Shown: in pieces, positions 23,941 through 33,777 of the stretch
Numbering within the stretch: position 1 is the first letter of the stretch
Layout of the letters: every line of letters begins with the position of its first letter
Source of the DNA: Siphonodentalium dalli
Taxonomy: Eukaryota; Mollusca; Scaphopoda; Gadilida; Siphonodentaliidae
NCBI GenBank assembly: GCA_032622095.1
Contig: CP136064.1
Span: forward strand, 133,369,129 to 133,433,128
Length of the DNA: 64,000 nucleotides
Direction: 5' to 3'
Notes under the pieces: model-generated
Told to the model about the DNA's origin: nothing
The model's input: only the letters and a program-made list of their open reading frames with translations
Databases searched by the model: none
Translations under genes and position numbers: made by a program

Positions 23941-24882
23941 TCTTTAAAGTTAAAAATCTTTTTTGTTAGGTTTACGGATAATGCGGGTTGAATTTTCCAC
24001 AGTGGGGCGTGTAGGGCGAAATAGTCGCCCTCGATGCCACGAAGTCGCCTTAGTGTCATGCCAGGGAGAAGTGAAGTCGTCCTCCGATTTTCGATTGTAT
24101 CTGAACTTGATGTTTAGGTAAAATGGCCCAACATATTCTTTAACTAGAATTTTATTGGTTAAAGGATTACTATCCTCATGAAACAACAAAACTCTATCGG
24201 AAAGCCACCCCTATTGTGATCACAATGATCCAAGTCCCATAAAAATCGCGTAATAAATAAGTCGAGAAATAAATAAATAATACCACCGGTTGTCGGCTAT
24301 CTCCGTCGCAAAACCTCGCATGACGTCAAGCGAGGTAAACTAATTAAAAACAGGGAATTGGAGTCGGAGTTAATTATGTCTACCTATATGGCGATGGAAA
24401 ATCCGGAATCGACATCAGCGCGTGAGTGTAATGGAATTACTGCGGGGCATATCAATAGCATTGTGTACACATGGTGAATTGTCATCGCGCGGTGAGTTAT
24501 CTTCACTTGTGATTTGTCTTAAGTGCTGTTTGGAAAGTTACGGTATTGTTTTGACAAAAAATATAGAGGGACAATTGAGCGGGGTAGATAACACTTTCGT
24601 ATAAAGCTTATAAAAACACGAGCCGGCATGTGAACTTTATTCGGGTGCGTGTTTGCGATGTTGTTTTAATTTTCCGTATATATGCCCCGAGTGTCCCGTA
24701 TTTACAATCATTCATTCGTGACAATGCCATATAAATGCAGTGTTTTCGGCCGTGGCCGGTCTAGTGACTCTCAGTTAGGCATATGCTGTATTCATTTCCA
24801 AACGATGTTCGTTTACGTGACATTTGGCGGGATTTCTGTGGGAAACCTGTTGCGCAAAATCAGAAACCGATTACATATACCA

Positions 24883-25275
24883 AATAAAGAGCGTTTAATT
24901 TGACGAGTCAGTCATGGTTACGAATACATACAATTGCAGTTAAAGTGGGGAGTATGTTGATGAATAATTCACGATGACAACTATTCTAAGTCGAGTCCCC
25001 ATTTCCTTCACCATGGCTCAATAAAGAGCGTTCCATGTTAAGAGTTTTCCTAATATGGTACGAATAAAAAGAGTTTAATAAAGCGGAAATTGCTATGACA
25101 ATGATGGAAGGATATAAAGCATGCATATCAGAAGTTCATGTACATGTATTGGCCTGTATTGTTGTAATCAGTAAACAATCACTAGAACAACTGTTCTAAG
25201 TCGAGTCCCTTTACCTTGACGCAATAAAGAGCGTTCACTATTACGATATATTGCGAATAAAGAGCACTTGAATAT
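24883..25275 (+). repeat. Clustered AATAAAGAGCG motifs in a duplicated ~100-bp unit
   Basis: The motif aataaagagcg occurs at 24883, 25020 and 25223, and variants occur at 25063 (aataaaaagag) and 25255 (aataaagagca). An inverted copy (cgctctttatt) is at 25717-25727. The copies at 25020 and 25223 lie in two related units (about 24977-25075 and 25186-25275). Both begin with an aact(a/g)ttctaagtcgagtcc stretch and both hold a second aataaa motif about 35-40 bp downstream. AATAAA is also the poly(A) signal hexamer, but the fixed extension to GAGCG is not explained by that. Function unknown. Confidence 0.6.
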
Positions 25276-25770
25276 GTGATTCCATATTAAACCGGATTAT
25301 TATCCCTCCTTCAAAAAGTGTTATATATGATTGGATGTTTAAACGAACCACGGCGAACATTTATATATTTTATAACCCTATTGTTATGCGTAATGGACAC
25401 ATAGAGGTCGATTTATGACCTGGATATTCAATAGACCGCATCGCTAGAGTGCTAATTTTATAGGCCAATAACCATGCATAGATGCAGTGAATTTCCATCA
25501 GTGACAGTCGGCAAGATTGTTTTGGGGTGGGGGCAGCAATATTCCGAAATATATATAAACACCATATTGCCCAAATATATACATGATTCATAACCAAGGA
25601 AAAATGAACTTATCATATCATATTGGTAATGAATGACTTGATTATAATTGATTAAATCCGACAGCAATAAACCAATTTTGTGTTGTTTTACCGCGTTACG
25701 ATAAATTAAAACGAAACGCTCTTTATTGACACACGACTAATGGCATCTGGAAATTGGAATGTTTACGAGA

Positions 25771-26073
25771 TCACAGGAGCTTGGAATTTGGTCAAAACCC
25801 CTCTTTTATTGGCAGAACCACCACCCGGGACCATAGGTCACGGAAGGAACGAAACACGAATTTGTTGCCACCCATTTTGAACTCAACTGTATTCCTACAA
25901 AAAATATATTTTCACTAAAAACTTTTGGTACCTCTTACACCTTAGATGCCAATCTACAACATTCCATAGGTATATTTTTCCAGTTCTTCGAAAACCTCAC
26001 TTTATTTCGGTAATGTATTGTAAATTCACCAACGAACACAAATCTGCGACACCTCCATCACCCGTTCTAGAAT
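25771..26073 (-). repeat. Left arm of a 303-bp inverted repeat
   Basis: It is the near-perfect reverse complement of 28195-28497 (one mismatch noticed). The arms are 2,121 bp apart. Read on the minus strand it contains the same splice-acceptor-like stretch and 27-codon ORF as the right arm. This arm pair lies wholly inside the hAT-like element. Confidence 0.9.
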
Positions 26074-26214
26074 CTGAGTAGCGGAAATGGTACCGAAATA
26101 TGCGGAAACTTTAAAACTATGATCCGGAGACGGATAGCATGAAAGTACCGTTTATAATTTCGAACATGATTACATGTTTATTACATGACCGTACCGATGC
26201 ACTGATCATCATGA

Positions 26215-26300
26215 ACTTTTTGATGGATGATAACATTGGCGTCTAGATGGGAACGAATCATTTTGGGCTCATTTGCATAAAAACATGGCCGCTGACAGTT
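26215..26300 (+). repeat. Isolated N-family monomer fragment
   Basis: A single degenerate piece reads 'gatgataacattggcgtctagatgggaacgaatcattttgggctcatttgcataaaaacatggccgc' in outline, matching the central block of N-family cores. No head, seed or right end is present, so it is a relic. Confidence 0.55.
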
Positions 26301-27205
26301 TGCCGACAGAGAAAACAATAACTTTGAAATAAAGGGATATAATCATATAACAAGGCCCACGTGCATTTTCGCATACTTTTTTAGAGTTACATCCCTTCGA
26401 CCATAGCGCTCAACACCACACATTAAGGACCACATTCGGTTTCAAATTTCCATTTTATTTATTCATGAGGAATTGGTCATTTGTGAGACTATTTATTAGT
26501 GGTAATTGGTAGTTGGTAGCACCGTGAGACTTCAATGCACATAGTATACGGCAGCCCTGGGAATTAGCATCGACAATGGGCAGTGCCGAGGCAAAAGCCG
26601 ACGCGAAATGAATTTGCGTCAGCATTTTTTTAGCCGAGGAAAATAAATATAGACATGTTCAATTAGTTTGTGAATTTGACGTTCGTTGAAGTGATAGTGA
26701 TGCCATGATCCGTACGGCACATGTCCACAAAATAATTTTACTCGCAATTTGCACACATTGACACAATCAGCTAGTTTGGTCAATAAAAATCTGACATCGT
26801 AATCCGCCTCCAAGCAACCGGTTACGGTTGATAGAGCAAGCTGCACCAACTACGCGCGACATACCAATCATCTCACAACGTCGCCAACTAATGCTAGCGC
26901 TTTGATGTTTCCGACGAAGCATATCCAACTTGACAAGCACGTGCTCCGATGTTTTTTAACTTTTTCGACTGCGTATTTCCGGGAAGTTTGGGACTATTAT
27001 ACATTTATACTTGCTCTAACTTCCCTGTTTGTTGGGACCATATGATGGGTTTCAACCTACATGGAGAATATTATAACTTGGGACGGTATTACGATATTTT
27101 TATTTCAGACGATATTATTGACGATATCAAAATTAAAACCGGCTATACCCGATATATCGTCATATCGCCCAGCACTATTCATTGGGGCTCGCCTGAATAT
27201 GAAAA

Positions 27206-27324
27206 GCTGGCTACGAATGTGATCGCCATAGAATAGCTGGCTACGAATGTGATCGCCATAGAAAAGCTGGCTACATTTGTGATCGATTAAAAAACCTGGC
27301 TACGAATGTGATCGGATCGCGGAG
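27206..27324 (+). repeat. Minisatellite of about 30 bp, four units
   Basis: Four consecutive units share ctggctacgaatgtgatcg (the third has catttg in place of cgaatg). The first two and the start of the third are joined by ccatagaa. The unit length is about 30-32 bp. No protein reading frame is maintained through all units. Confidence 0.8.
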
Positions 27325-27662
27325 CCTTGTGACAATGACCCCATCAGCGAAAGTTACATTAAGTAATGTTTTTAATATTTTTTTTGTATTTTTGATTTTG
27401 AGAAAAACAATGCCGATGGTGGCTAGCTGTCTTGAATTTAAAAATTGAATTTCCAATTCATGAGCACAGGCTATATAATCATATGCATAAAGCCATTCTT
27501 TAAGAGTTTTGGTGCTGATTCGTTACGACACGCGAGTCACGAGTGACGTATACTATTTATAGATCCTGGTACCGGTGCAGTTAACAATACTTATAGTTGC
27601 TTATTACATAAAATTTATGTTAGCGAGTTTATCACTAACACAAATTTATAAACTAGTTATTC

Positions 27663-27693
<31 letters not shown>

Positions 27694-27725
27694 AGAGAGA
27701 GAGGAAAAGAGAGAGAGAGAGAGAG
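27663..27725 (+). repeat. GA microsatellite with a poly-G interruption
   Basis: Runs of (GA)n are interrupted by a nine-G tract and one aaaag. Frames crossing it are low-complexity artefacts. Confidence 0.95.
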
Positions 27726-28194
27726 TTTTTGTCCCCTTATGACCAATAATTGCAACCAGTAGCATTACAAAGTCAAGTAGTACATATAGGCCTACCGGTA
27801 CATAACGAACATAAAACAAGAAGAAAAAAACAATACCACGTGGTCGTGCCATAAATAGAAATAAATTATATATGAAATATTTGTACAAATTACCATTCAG
27901 TCAAATGAAGAATATCTTCTTGGGTAGTCGTCATTTTCATGAGATGATAACAGCAGACACAGAAAAATACAGAAATTTTCAGGAAAATGCACAAAACATC
28001 AGGATTAGATCTTCAAAAACGAGCATAGTATGACGAAAACATAAACTGATTTAAGTTTTCTGGCGCCTAAGTTCGAAAACCGCACGCACTTTCAAATATT
28101 TTTGAATTTCGCGGGCTTTAAATTTAGGTTTCGATTTTATTTCGTTCCGACTTTGTTATTCCGGAAAAATGGTTTTGTGCCATTTGTCATTCAT

Positions 28195-28497
28195 ATTCTA
28201 GAACGGGTGATGGAGGTGTCGCAGATTTGTGTTCGTTGGTGAATTTACAATACATTACCGAAATAAAGTGAGGTTTTCGAAGAACTGGAAAAATATACCT
28301 ATGGAATGTTGTAGATTGGCATCTAAGGTGTAAGAGGTACCAAAAGTTTTTAGTGAAAATATATTTTTTGTAGGAATACAGTTGAGTTCAAAATGGGTGG
28401 CAACAAATTCGTGTTTCGTTCCTTCCGTGACCTATGGTCCCGGGTGGTGGTTCTGCCAAGAAAAGAGGGGTTTTGACCAAATTCCAAGCTCCTGTGA
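28195..28497 (+). repeat. Right arm of a 303-bp inverted repeat
   Basis: This is the partner of 25771-26073. On the plus strand it holds a pyrimidine-poor but acceptor-like ttttttgtaggaatacag followed shortly by an ATG (28393) opening a 27-codon frame. The arms are about 99% identical, which implies a recent inverted duplication or ongoing gene conversion. No target duplication was found at the outer edges. Confidence 0.9.
28393..28476 (+). CDS. Possible 27-codon exon or microprotein in the inverted repeat
   Basis: The frame starts MGGNKFVFRSFRDLWSR and ends in KEGF before TGA. It is basic and aromatic. The identical start and almost identical body are present on the minus strand of the left arm (one substitution). 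Conservation between arms follows from their overall identity and does not prove coding. I do not recognise the product. An acceptor-like AG lies about 11 bases upstream, so it could be part of a spliced exon. Confidence 0.2.
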   Translation: MGGNKFVFRSFRDLWSRVVVLPRKEGF

Positions 28498-28834
28498 CGA
28501 GATGATAATTGCCTAATAACTGTGCAAGTCTTCGCGTATATATGCAATCTTGATATGCATATATAACATAACTTGGACTATTCCGGTAACGAAAAAATAT
28601 ATATAAACACGAGCACGCGTTTATATAGATAAATGCGCGCATGGCTTTATAGTAACAACACATCGCGATACATATAATAATAGTAATAATAACACGATAA
28701 AGACATTTAATTACGAGAAAGGCGATGTTTTCAGCGAAGTTTTGCATTCGCAGTGTGATAACGCGACAATTTTCAAAGGTCGCGATCGACTACATGCAAA
28801 CTTAAAATACCGCCGTCGCGCATCTATGAGTTAC

Positions 28835-28885
28835 CACGTGATCGATCACGTGCTATGCTTCTGTTTACATGTGACAATCACGTGA
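28835..28885. promoter_or_regulatory. Cluster of CACGTG E-boxes
   Basis: CACGTGATCGATCACGTG at 28835-28852 is a perfect 18-bp palindrome with two E-boxes. A further TCACGTGA lies at 28878-28885, and a relaxed copy (atcatgtgac) follows. Such sites bind bHLH factors (MYC/MAX, TFE/MITF, USF). They lie about 220 bp upstream of the ATG of the zinc-finger exon at 29103, inside the hAT-like element, and could belong to its promoter. Function is inferred only. Confidence 0.4.
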
Positions 28886-29102
28886 TCGGGCTGATGATCA
28901 TGTGACTTCGTCTACAACAAAATCTTAGGCTAACTTCGGAATTTTTTTTAATCGTTATAAAAATAACGATTGGCGGCCGAATATTAGATTATATGCGCCC
29001 AATGGACATTTTATATATATATTATCGGTATATTGAAAGAAAATAATATTGTTTTTTCAGGACCGTATTCCTTTAAAGATACAAAGGTAATCCCAAGATA
29101 AG

Positions 29103-29337
29103 ATGTCAATATCATCTTGGCTCACAAATTCTCCGTCCGCTACACGCAAATGTGAAGATATTCCCTCCTCGGAGTCGCCGTCGAAAAAATTATGCAAAAA
29201 ACTAAATCAAAATGCATTTGACTGGTATGTTCAAGACGCCAACGATAAGTGGAATTGTTCTGTGTGTCGTGACGTCAAATTAGATACTGCCTACACACGC
29301 AGGCATTATGTTCCCAGCAAAACGTGACAAACCACGC
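29103..29337 (+). pseudogene. BED-like zinc-finger exon, probably hAT transposase N-terminus
   Basis: The ATG at 29103 follows an acceptor-like ttgttttttcag about 40 bases upstream. The first 40 residues are Ser/Lys-rich. Then comes the aromatic DWYVQDANDKWNCSVC with C-x2-C, and the second half of the finger (N-H-A-R-H) is in the next frame after a stop near 29327. That points to a 1-nt frameshift in the finger. A donor-like ttt|gtaagta begins near 29350. BED fingers bind DNA at transposon ends and sit at the N-terminus of many hAT transposases, which fits its place in this hAT-like element. A domesticated BED-finger host gene is the alternative. Confidence 0.45.
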
Positions 29338-29446
29338 TCGGCATGCTCTTTGTAAGTATAAATAAGTATATACACAGCGGAAGGCTATGTAAGAAGGACA
29401 ACTCTAAAATATCAAACCACGTGGTCACTCAAATGTTTTCGTTTTT

Positions 29447-30335
29447 GTCCCCCGAAAAAAAAAATTCGGGGGACTATTAAAATAGCCGGTGTCCGTGCGT
29501 CCGTGTGTCCGTGCGTCCGGAAATGGTTTCCGGATGATAACTTTAGTTTCGGTTATTAGATCAAAAGCAAATTTCATAGGTGAGTTTATCAGACCAAAAT
29601 AAAGGTCAAGTTCGAATATGGGTTTGCTCCGCCCATTTTTGCGAGAGTTATGGCCCTTTTTTGACTTAGAAAACCCCTGAAAGTTGGTTTCCGGATGATA
29701 ACTTTAGTAGAGTTAATCGGATTCAAACCAAATTTGGTATATAACTTTCTCCCAGCAAGACACAGGTCAAGTTCGAACTTGGGTTCTGCCTGACCATTTT
29801 TGACAGAGTTATGCCCCTTTTTCGACATAGAAAATTCACTTTTTCTTCTGTTTTTTGGTTTCCGGATGATAACTTGATTTTGGATTGTTTATATGCAAAA
29901 CCCATTTTTTTGTGGATTACTTATATCAAAATACAGCTCAAGTTCGAATTTCGGTTTAATCTGATCATTTTTGCGAGAGTTATGGCCCTTTTTTGTCCGC
30001 CGACCCGACATATAAAACCCCAAAAGTTGGTGTCCGGATGATAACTTTAGTAGAGTTAATCAGATTTAAACCAAATTTGGTATGTGTCTTTCTCCCAGCA
30101 AAACACAGGTCAAGTTCGAATTCCGCACGCCAATTTTCACCAGAGTTATGTCCCTTTTTTACTTAGAATTTTTGCCGATTTGAGGTTTCCGGATGATAAC
30201 TTTAGTAAATGTGTACTGAATGAAATTAAATTTGGTTTACTAGCACAAAAGATAGATCAAATTCGATTTTGTGTTCCGCCATGCCAATTTTTATGCGCAA
30301 ACAACGCTCCAAATGAAGCCACCGGTTCGGGGGAC
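29447..30335 (+). mobile_element. Q-family hairpin-headed repeat with terminal inverted repeats
   Basis: The head gtcccccgaa...ttcgggggac folds as a hairpin, and the right end carries the same ttcgggggac, so the element has 10-bp terminal inverted repeats. A gtccgtgcgtccgtgtgtcc seed follows the head. The body has five or six monomers of about 155 bp, each with 'ttccggatgataactttagt...aaatttggtat...caggtcaagttcgaa...gagttatg(c/g)cccttttt'. The same body unit fills the R element inside the DIRS gag (56845-57802). No protein is encoded; frames across the monomers are not maintained. Confidence 0.75.
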
Positions 30336-31403
30336 ACTGTGGCCGAGCGGCCTTTTATTTATTGTTGATTGGGTGTCACACTAATTTTATTCACTCAAAA
30401 GATAATTTCAACATTATTTGTTTGGGTTATTACACGCAAAAATTACAAAATATCGAAGCACATTTCTATAGGGCAGTGATGTTATTGCCCCAAGCCAAAT
30501 AGCGAATGCCAACTTCAATTGTACATACAATGTACATACACCAAACTAAATAGTTGTAATTAGTAATCAGATTATTAGGACATTATAGCAGTCATTTCAT
30601 TTGGTCCTTTGTTTCCTTTTAGCGGAAACGCACATTACAGCTGTGACCAGAAGTAAGATTGCCAATGCAGAAGATAACCGGCGATAAAATTAAGATTCTT
30701 GCATATTTAAAGTGTGCATATCATGTTGCTAAGTGCAAGCTCCCGAAAGAATAATTTGCCCATCTACATGTAATTGAACTCACCTGGAATAAATGCTGGA
30801 TATGGGTTGGGGTGGGGTGTTAAATATATTTTTATTAACATCAATCAAAATCAATGATGAATACATACATAATAGATAGTGAAAAAGTTCACTCAAATAA
30901 ATCAATCAATATCAGATCAAATTATTCTCCAGTCTCTCACTTCTCCCTATTTTGCACTCACTTCTCCCTATTTCTGCCAGAAGGAGAAGTCACTTCTCCC
31001 TATTCTCAACCTGCAAGCTGAGGCCTGCACTGAACTCAATAACCTTATAGTTTGTACTATACAGAGTAAAAACTTTGAGAAAACAGTGATTTCATTAACA
31101 TATAGCCTATTATAGGTGGACCGGACCGTTTTGGACCGGTCCAGGCATGTGTACCGGACTAGAATGGACCGGACTTGACTGGACCGCCTTTTCAGTGGAC
31201 CGGTGGTCCGGTCCGCATCACTATCAGAGTCCCAGTCTCGTCAGTCTATACAGTCTGGTGAGCGACCCACAGTCATTGACTGTCTTGTGTATATACAGCT
31301 TGAAATGTTTCACCAGAGCATGTGACATATTATGTAACAATTTAACAAAATGTGCCTGTTTCATGGCCTATAGTTATTACTACAACTTGTGTTTGTTTTT
31401 CAG
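30336..31403. other. Gene-free stretch with hAT right end and T2 right end
   Basis: No coding region was found from 30336 to the hAT terminus at 31223. From 31224 the T2 right end runs to about 31285. The last 118 bases before the BRCC36 exon are intron-like and end in the pyrimidine-rich tract and acceptor ttgtttttcag. Confidence 0.5.
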
Positions 31404-31582
31404 GTTTAGTAGAATAGAGGTCCCACTCCACATCATGAAAAACCCAGACTGCAATTTGAATCAGGCTTGCATTGAGTCTCTAGTCGAACTACCAAGAATC
31501 CTTAGCGAGGAGGAGGAAGAGGCATATGGTAAATGCAGAACAGGCAGCCTTGGTCTGCTTACGAGGTTACACAATTCTTCAG
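31404..31582 (+). CDS. BRCC36 deubiquitinase, internal exon (residues after the MPN core)
   Basis: The 179-nt exon is bounded by a strong acceptor (ttgtttttcag) and a donor (tcag|gtgggt). It encodes FSRIEVPLHIMKNPDCN, then ACIESLVELPRILSEEEEEA and a TRLHNSS ending. This aligns by eye with the human BRCC36 segment following the MPN core (R-I-E-I-P-I-H-I ... E-S-A-V-E-L-P-K-I-L ... I-H-N-G-S). BRCC36 is the Lys63-specific JAMM deubiquitinase of the BRISC and BRCA1-A complexes. The exon starts on the third base of a codon and ends on the first base of the next. The preceding exon in protein order was not found in 1-31403. T2 with its hAT insertion ends 120 bp upstream. Confidence 0.85.
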
Positions 31583-31745
31583 GTGGGTATCAGGGATGTC
31601 AGAGGTGATGTCAGCAAACAATATTGTCATCAAACTGCTGGCTTCTTGTAATAGGTTTTGGACAGTTTGCAACAGATTATTAATAATTCAGTCATTTGAT
31701 ATTGTACCTTATCATAACAATGAATGACTTAAAATAAGCATTTAT

Positions 31746-33130
31746 AGCTCAACTTTACTTGTAAAGTTTGAGCTATTGCCATTAGTGGAACGGACGGAAC
31801 CGATTTCAGAAAGTTTAGTCCATCGGGACCACACACAAGCTTGTGATACATCATTTTTAAGGTTATGGCATTCCGCAGCAGGTATATATACAAATGATGC
31901 AAAAGATGACTTTTAGAGGATTAAGTGCCAAAATTCAGCAAAAATCTCTGTTTTTGTAAAATGCAGCAAAATGAGAAATAAAAGTATAGAAACGCGAACA
32001 TTTTGCGCTAAAATATTGTAATCTATATACCTCTAGATATTTACTATGATAGTGTTACGATTTCTCTGATATATAGCAAGATTTTTTAGATTTATTATAA
32101 AAATAGACAAAACAGCGCAATTTTTCAATTTTTTGGCCTCACTTAATGGGCGATAGATCAATATTGTTTTGACCAGAGATATCGTATATAGTCTAGAAAA
32201 ATGCTGATATATATCCCGCATACGACAATATGCTGATTATGTCATTATATTTAACATGTGCTGTGTTATGTAAGATTATTTCAACCCTCACCCCAAAATT
32301 CAGCAAAAAGTCACTGTTTTAGGGAAATTCGCACAACTGAATACAAAAGCACAGGTATTCGGGATATTTTTGTGTTAAGATATAGCAGTCTACATACTTA
32401 TAAATACAAAGTATTGAAATGCCATGATTTCATTGATAGATGTAAAAATTTCTTAAATTTACTTGGAAAATAGACAAAAAATAATTCATTTTCAGTTGTT
32501 TTGCCCCTCTTAATAGGCGATTATTCAATATTGCATTGAATGGAGAACCCGTATATAATCTAGAAACTTGTGGAAATATATGTCGCATACGATTGTAGGA
32601 TTAAAATGTCATTCTTTGTCAATAGGTGCTATGTGGTGGAAGATTGTGTCACCCCCACCCCAAAATTCAGAAGAAAAAAATCTGTTTTTAGAAAATTCGG
32701 TATGGCAGAATACAAAAGCACAAGAACTCTGATTATTTTGTGCTATTATTTTGCAGTCTATCCACTTCGAGATATACATTGTGATAACGCCATGGTATCA
32801 TTTACAGATGGCAATATTTCGGAGTGTTCTGGTGAAAGTGGACCGAAAATCGTGAAATTTAAACATGTTTTGCCCCTCTACATGGGTGATAATTCAATTC
32901 CATTTTGAACAATGATCTAGGACAAACTCTCAAGAGTTGACGAGACGCATAATGTATATGAATGTTGTCGGGATTGTATCATCTCCTGTCGCATTTGTTT
33001 GGTTACGTTATTGCACCCCTCGCCCCAATAATACAATACATCGAAAGATGAGACAAACACAGAATATTCCTATATACATTTATGCATTATACACATACCT
33101 TATCAAGCTGAGGCATTTGATAGTTACTTG
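31746..33130 (+). repeat. N-family head joined to a ~365-bp tandem array
   Basis: A head hairpin agctcaactttacttgtaaagtttgagct is followed by a short seed and then by about four diverged units. Each is marked by '(c)ccaaaattcag(c/a)a(a/g)aaaa' near 31929, 32294, 32661 and (degraded) 33022. Units share blocks such as 'gcagtctacatac(t)t', 'aaaatagacaaaa', 'ttttgcccctctta' and 'ggcgat(t/a)attcaatattg'. The unit differs from the usual 160-bp N core, so this may be another family under an N-like head. No gene is present. Confidence 0.6.
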
Positions 33131-33777
33131 AGTTGAAGAAATTACATCATTGTATATGTTTGTATAAGATTATACGTATTGGGAGGTTTAGTTGTTAATA
33201 TCCAGGTTCAGCCACACATACATGTATGTAACTTGTACCGTGTGTTGCCATTGCCAACGAAATCACCTGACTCACATGACCATTGTTGTTTGGAAGTCAA
33301 TCTGCTGACAGTCTTATTGTTGAAGTGAATACATCATATCGAACTATTGTTGATTCATCTTGAATCCAACCGCTGATAAGCAACTACCAAACATAATAAT
33401 CCTGATACTAGTACATGTGAACTACTGCCAATGGTTCTATTTTCTGGTACCGTGTTGATGGCCATCTTTAGTTGCAACACCAATTTTAGTTCAACAAACA
33501 TACCACTGAGCCAATGCCATCATATATAGCCATAGATATGCTGAGATTTTCATCTTCTTTTTTTTTAAATCACACGCAAAGTAAAATGCCTATTCAGCAA
33601 TTGGGTTGTTGTCTGTCATTTTGATGGTAACAGGAACCGGGTGGTATTTAGCGCAATGCATTACCGAGTGTCTCAACAGTCATTGACTATCTTGTTTATT
33701 TACCATTGCAGTCCTCAAAATTGTAAACGGCAATAGGCAATGCCCTTAGAATCTAACTTGCTACAGCATTAATTTGC
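33131..33777. other. Intron-like stretch with a T-family 3' relic
   Basis: No coding region is supported. Near 33670-33690 a degenerate acagtcattgactatcttgttt resembles the T-family 3' hairpin and tail. The remainder shows no structure I can name. Confidence 0.45.

Larger units (their letters stand above)
23037..31223. mobile_element. 8.2-kb hAT-like element with 8-bp target duplication
   Basis: The ends share TAGTGATGCGGA as inverted repeats and are flanked by the 8-bp direct repeat tcagagtc (23029-23036 and 31224-31231). Excising the unit rejoins a T-family repeat that matches the intact copy near 47740-47775. GGACCGG motifs are clustered subterminally at both ends. The interior carries a zinc-finger exon (29103 region), two hairpin-headed repeats, a 303-bp inverted pair and an unusual AATAAAGAG motif cluster, but I found no RNase-H-like transposase core or hATC region. 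It is therefore either a large non-autonomous hAT element with cargo or a degraded autonomous one. Confidence 0.82.
22022..31285 (+). mobile_element. T-family repeat (copy T2), split by an 8.2-kb hAT insertion
   Basis: The head is truncated (only gtctc...ggtggagctatagtc remains). Five or so core monomers of about 165 bp follow, each with 'attcttaaaacatcttctcaagaaccat...cagatttgttcaaat...ccagggacataactctt'. The core breaks at 23028 and resumes at 31224 with cccagtctcgtcagtctatacagtc. It ends in ctggtgagcgaccc, complementary to the family head, and then the palindrome acagtcattgactgt (31269-31283). The related copy ending at 47803 shows the same right end uninterrupted. Confidence 0.8.

Noticed and set aside
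28801-28920. E-box palindrome as a bacterial-type operator or CRISPR repeat
   Set aside because: All other evidence is metazoan. There are only two or three copies with unequal spacing and no spacers.
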